Source: Tetrahymena elliotti 4EA
Lineage: Eukaryota; Ciliophora; Oligohymenophorea; Hymenostomatida; Tetrahymenidae
DNA length: 64,000 bases
Assembly (NCBI GenBank): GCA_000231825.2
Contig: JH720375.1
Coordinates: 252,422-316,421, forward strand
Direction of reading: 5' to 3'
A program made the position numbers and the translations under genes. Numbering within the stretch: position 1 is the first letter of the stretch; each line of letters begins with the position of its first letter. Positions 60,028 to 64,000 of this stretch are shown here, one piece after another. The notes under the pieces were generated by a model. It saw nothing but the letters and a program-made list of their open reading frames with translations, did no database searches and was not told where the DNA came from.

Positions 60028-63000
60028 TCAGAATCTAAATTTTAATTCAAATTTTATAGCCTCCTTTCTATGTTTTATTTTAAAGCAGAAGTATTTGATT
60101 TCATAGATCTTACCCTATTTTACAAAACATTTTAAAATAATTAAAAATAATAAAATGGTTTTTTACTCTTTTTGTATGTTATCTATTGTTATATTTTATG
60201 AATATTTTTCAGTTCTCTAGTTATTTTAGTAGTTTTAAGCTACATAATTTTAAATGTTTAACTACTATGTTTCTATTTAAATAAAAATTAAAAATTATTA
60301 TTTTTTATGAAAATGTATTAAATAACTACGATAATTTTATGTGTGGGCCTTTTGAGAAAAGTTAGCTGTTTCTGCTTTATTATCAAGTTAAGATGGTGAT
60401 GTCATTGATATTCTTTTAGAAGTTTGTGATTTTTATGTAGATGGTAAAATATAAACATGCTCATCTTTTTATTTAGATTTCTCTTTTCTGGTAGATAAAT
60501 AGCTCTTTAAAGGAGAAATATCTTATCTTCTTGGTCTTAAAAATTCTTGAATATTAACAACTTTTTGCTAGATTTATCTTTCATCTAGATTCTATATAGG
60601 TATAGAATGTAAATAATTATTACTGATCACATTCTCATATGGATATTCTGCTTTTGGAGCTGTTAAAAGATTTTTAAAATAAATATTTATTTTTCTTTAA
60701 AAGGAAAATGAATTTACTATGAATTGGTGTATAAGTTTAGGTTTCAAAAGTTTACTAAACAGAATCATACTGATTATTGGAGTTAATTTTGAATTGATTT
60801 GAGTTAAAATTTTAATAGAATTTATTAGCTGTATTTATATGACTTTCAATTTAATTGTTATTTTGATTATTACTATTGAGATTATCTATAAATTAGATTG
60901 TTTACTTGTGCTATTCTGCAACCATTAATTCTACTTAGTATTCTAATCTTCTTAAATCATTCTTCAAATCTAAAATTTCATTTTCCTATCTATGATTTTT
61001 TTCTTTTAAAACTATATTTTCAGTGTCTAAATTATTCTTTTCTTCTTTCAATTCTATCAATTTGCTTTCATAAACTGAACTATTTTCCTCTAATAATTTA
61101 AGACACTCTTCTATCTTTAGTTTATACTGATCTCTCTCATCTTCAAAACTAGAAATTACTCTCAATAAATCTTGATTCTTTAAATCAATAACAATTAAAA
61201 ATTAATCATTATAATATTTCAAGATAAAATAATACTTCATTTTTTTGATTTTAAGAAAACGTTTCTGCAGCCACAGATCTCTCTTCTAGCTCTACTTTGA
61301 GTTATTCTAATTTAGCTATATAATTATCTTGAGAAGCATTTTTTATTGATAAAGCTCCATATTACTCTTTATATCCTCTTTCTTTCACTATTTATTAATA
61401 ATTTAAATTCGCAAATAAAAAATTTAGTAAAATTTACTTTCGAAGTCCGATTGCATTTGTTACACATTCATATTTAATAATTAATATTATTCTTTCAAAT
61501 CAAAAATTATTTGCTCATACTTAGTTGCTTTGTTAACTAGTTCATTATCTAAACTGTTAAGCTTTTTAACAAGTTCTTTGTTTTCTGTTTAAGTGATCAT
61601 CAAATCAGTTTATAACCCCTCTATTTATTCATTTTTTTACTAAATATTTAATTTTAATTCTTATACAAACATATCTTTTTCAGCGATTTCAGACTTTAAA
61701 AAATCAATATTTTGACTAAGGAGATCAAGTTTATTAATATAATCAATTTATCTGCTATCAGCCTCATTTGCATATCTCATATTTTGATTGCATGTATCTT
61801 GCAAAGACTTAATCATTAGCTCCTGCTCCAATAATTTTCTTTTAAATTGTTATATATTGTTATCTTTAATACCCAGAATTAAGTAATGAAATACCTTTTA
61901 TAAAAAAAATTAATTATTTATGCATTATACATTATTTAATTTACTCTTTATTTATGTTAAAATTCTGCCTTTTTAAGTAATCTTTGCTATCTTTTTTATT
62001 TAGCTACATAATATTTCCAAAATTAGAATGCCTTCTAAAAATTTTATTAAATTTTGAAAGCTTTTTAACTTTTTAAAGCAAGACTCTTTGCTTTTCTATT
62101 AGCTTATCTATTAGCTTTTCTTTTCATAGCATTTAGAAATTTAGATTGTATTTTTAGTTCTATTTTCTTCACCTTTTCATTTTAAGTCTTTTATTGTTGT
62201 TTATATAACTTTATTCCTGAGAAGTATTTTTATATGATTAACTTATTCTTTTCTTGAATTAATTAGTTTGCCCTTTTTTCAATTTTTTTATTATTGGAGA
62301 CATTCATCTTTAATGATTTAATAACTTTAATAACAAGTTTAAGATCAATTTTAGATTAAATGGATTATTATTTTGCAATTTTATTTTCTCTGATTTTTTT
62401 GGCTGATAATAATGCTTGGAAATATTTTACTTTGAGCTAAAAATTATATTTACTAATAAATGTTTTCTTTTTTACATGTATTTTATGATAGTCTTCTTTC
62501 CATCTCCATAGCAATTTTTATAAAAACTTTTTTTATTTTCTCTAAATAACTTATTCAGCCTTTTGTTCATTTTAAAGTCTTACTTCTCTCAAAATAGTCC
62601 ATCTATAAAATGATTTTTAAAGTATTTTAGAATTATAATGTGTTAAGCTCTTTTTGGTTTTGATTTTCATTGGTAAAACATGCTATTTGATGTAATTTTT
62701 CCATAATAACAAAATAATTTTTTTCTGATAAGTTGCATAGTGATTTTAAGCCTTACGATTTATTACATTCAACTCTTTTTTGTTTACAATGTTGTATTTT
62801 TAGTAAAACAATTTAAAAATTTTGAAGGAAATTTTCTTCAATTTTGTTTAGCGGAATTTTATTGCTATAAGATCTTGCTATTTAAGTCTTTTTGAGGATC
62901 TTGCATAATCTTTGAAATAACAATATGTTTCTAGCTCAATTCTCTTTTATTATTTCTATTTAAATTATTTAAGATTTTTGCAAAATGCAGAATTGATTTT

Positions 63001-64000
63001 CCATTATTTGAAAAAGGTGGTAACAATCTAATTATTTTAAACAGCTTGTTAGTGTTTAATACGTTAGTTTTTAATTGTGTATTCGATCCATTTTTTAAAT
63101 AAGAAGGCTCCTTAATTTTACATAAATTTATTCTCTACTCTTTATTATAAAGAATTTATTCTCTTTGTTTATTGAGTTGCATATCTAAGGCAACTCATCC
63201 CAAATTATAGTACTCTTTTATTATAATAGTCTCTAGCAAATGACTCCTTTTCATCCAAAAACTCTTAATACTAAAATGCAGCATTCATGCTTTAAATAAT
63301 TTGTTCAGATTTTTCCAAGTTGCTTTTGCATCTCTCCATTTCATAATTTTAAAAAATGAGAACATTCAACTTTTATTTAGTATCTTTCAATGATTACTCC
63401 ATAGCTTTCATTTATTCTTAGCAATTTCTTATTTGCTCCTCCTTGAATTACACTTAATTTTACAAATCAGAATTTATATTATCAGCTTACTTGCATTAAT
63501 CATTTATTTCTACTCTTAAACGCTAATTTATTTCCTCTAATCTGACATACTCAGAAATTTTTGCATTCAAAGATTCACTTAATTAACATATTAAAGTATC
63601 CTTATCACTATTTCTAAGTTTTAGGCAATTAGACGGATGATTTGCAAATTCCTATTATTAAATGAAAATAAGTAAGCAAATATTAAACTGGCTCATATTA
63701 AAAAATCTAATAAAATTGTATCTTTTAACTTGAAATAAAAAGTTTAAAAATATGAATATTATTTACTGATAGTTTAGTAAACTTATTCATCGTATTGAGA
63801 GAGTTATTTATACGAGATGTAGTAAAATATGATTGAGAACTAGCTTAATGAAGGAGTTTTTGATTCGAATTGTTAAGTTGCCTTTTGCTTTAGTTACCTC
63901 CACTACTCATAATACTAAGATTCATTTACGAGTTATTTGTATTAAATGTGTGATGAATGTTTTTATTCTGATATGTTTATTCTATGTTCTCTTAGTTGTG
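60028..64000 (-). CDS. Sfi1-repeat and coiled-coil protein, 5' end outside the window
   Basis: Partial gene on the - strand; the frame is open at the right edge. Exons: 64000-63767, 63651-61945, 61894-61438, 61387-61236, 61177-60718 and from 60659 on; phases agree. A Ser/Asn-rich start is followed by coiled coil. From about 63090 to 62000 comes a run of spaced aromatic helices: FLFKKWIEYTIKN, TFFKQWKINS, ILLWKNYIKQH, SFYRWTILREV, LLWRWKEDYHK, KYFSGIKLYKQ, FQFWKYYVAKQ. These match the Sfi1 pattern (LLxxFxxWK), which binds centrin. Two more coiled-coil exons and a polar tail follow. Sfi1-like proteins build centrin fibres at basal bodies and cortical lattices; that location is inferred. The first in-frame TGA is at 60028-60030, but sequence below about 60340 looks non-coding, so the last exon may end or splice earlier. 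Confidence 0.8.

Noticed and set aside
60028..60340. Treating the whole stretch as firm coding sequence of the Sfi1-like gene
   Set aside because: It is open only because TGA is rare in AT-rich DNA. Codon content changes below about 60340, so the 3' end is given as uncertain.
1..64000. tRNA, rRNA, telomere or CRISPR features
   Set aside because: I found no GGTTCRANYCC-type T-loop outside coding exons, no GGGGTT/CCCCAA runs, no rRNA-like GC-rich blocks and no spaced identical repeats. A covariance-model scan would be more sensitive.

Overview
The window is nuclear DNA of a ciliate, most probably a Tetrahymena-like oligohymenophorean. Three things show this. Long conserved proteins read straight through TAA and TAG (as Gln), and every gene ends at TGA. 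The DNA is very AT-rich. Genes are split by short AT-rich GT..AG introns of roughly 50-230 bases. I see no telomere repeats, rDNA, tRNA genes or CRISPR arrays. All gene models were spliced by hand; exon phases were checked for most of them. I count 18 protein-coding genes, one running off the right edge.

Left part (1-29.7 kb): five cyclic-nucleotide-binding-domain (CNBD) K+ channel genes, all on the + strand. Gene 1 (596-5598) is a divergent member. It is followed by a phenylalanine/aromatic amino acid hydroxylase (7704-9722), then four close paralogues head to tail (10637-14862, 15974-20022, 20917-24838, 25731-29721). The four share intron positions, and their three internal exons are exactly 277, 388 and 144 bases long. 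All five channels carry, just after the CNBD, a CX2CX4HX4C motif with retroviral zinc-knuckle spacing, and near the C-terminus a FD..K.(F/Y)..YFP..N motif. This array is the most unusual part of the window.

Middle (30-45 kb): a bacterial-type, probably mitochondrial tryptophanyl-tRNA synthetase; an ERD2-like membrane protein; a TTC4/CNS1-type TPR co-chaperone (- strand); a two-TM receptor-like protein with HAMP-like, TPR and vWA-like regions; a NIMA-related kinase whose DFG is DLN (- strand); and a soluble inorganic pyrophosphatase.

Right part (47-64 kb): an unrecognised 618-residue protein with a possible ciliate-specific domain (- strand); a TEX264-like ER membrane protein; a histidine acid phosphatase with a C-terminal membrane anchor; a small ubiquitin-like-fold candidate; a cyclophilin fused to a SYF2 splicing-factor domain; a small secreted cysteine-rich protein with knottin-like spacing (- strand); and a large Sfi1-repeat/coiled-coil protein (- strand, 5' end beyond the window).

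Apart from the channel array the genes look like unrelated housekeeping and cell-structure genes. Intergenic DNA is very AT-rich. It contains several young tandem duplications (25 bp x3, 61 bp x2, 48 bp x2), a perfect 15-bp inverted repeat and a few isolated GC-rich patches.
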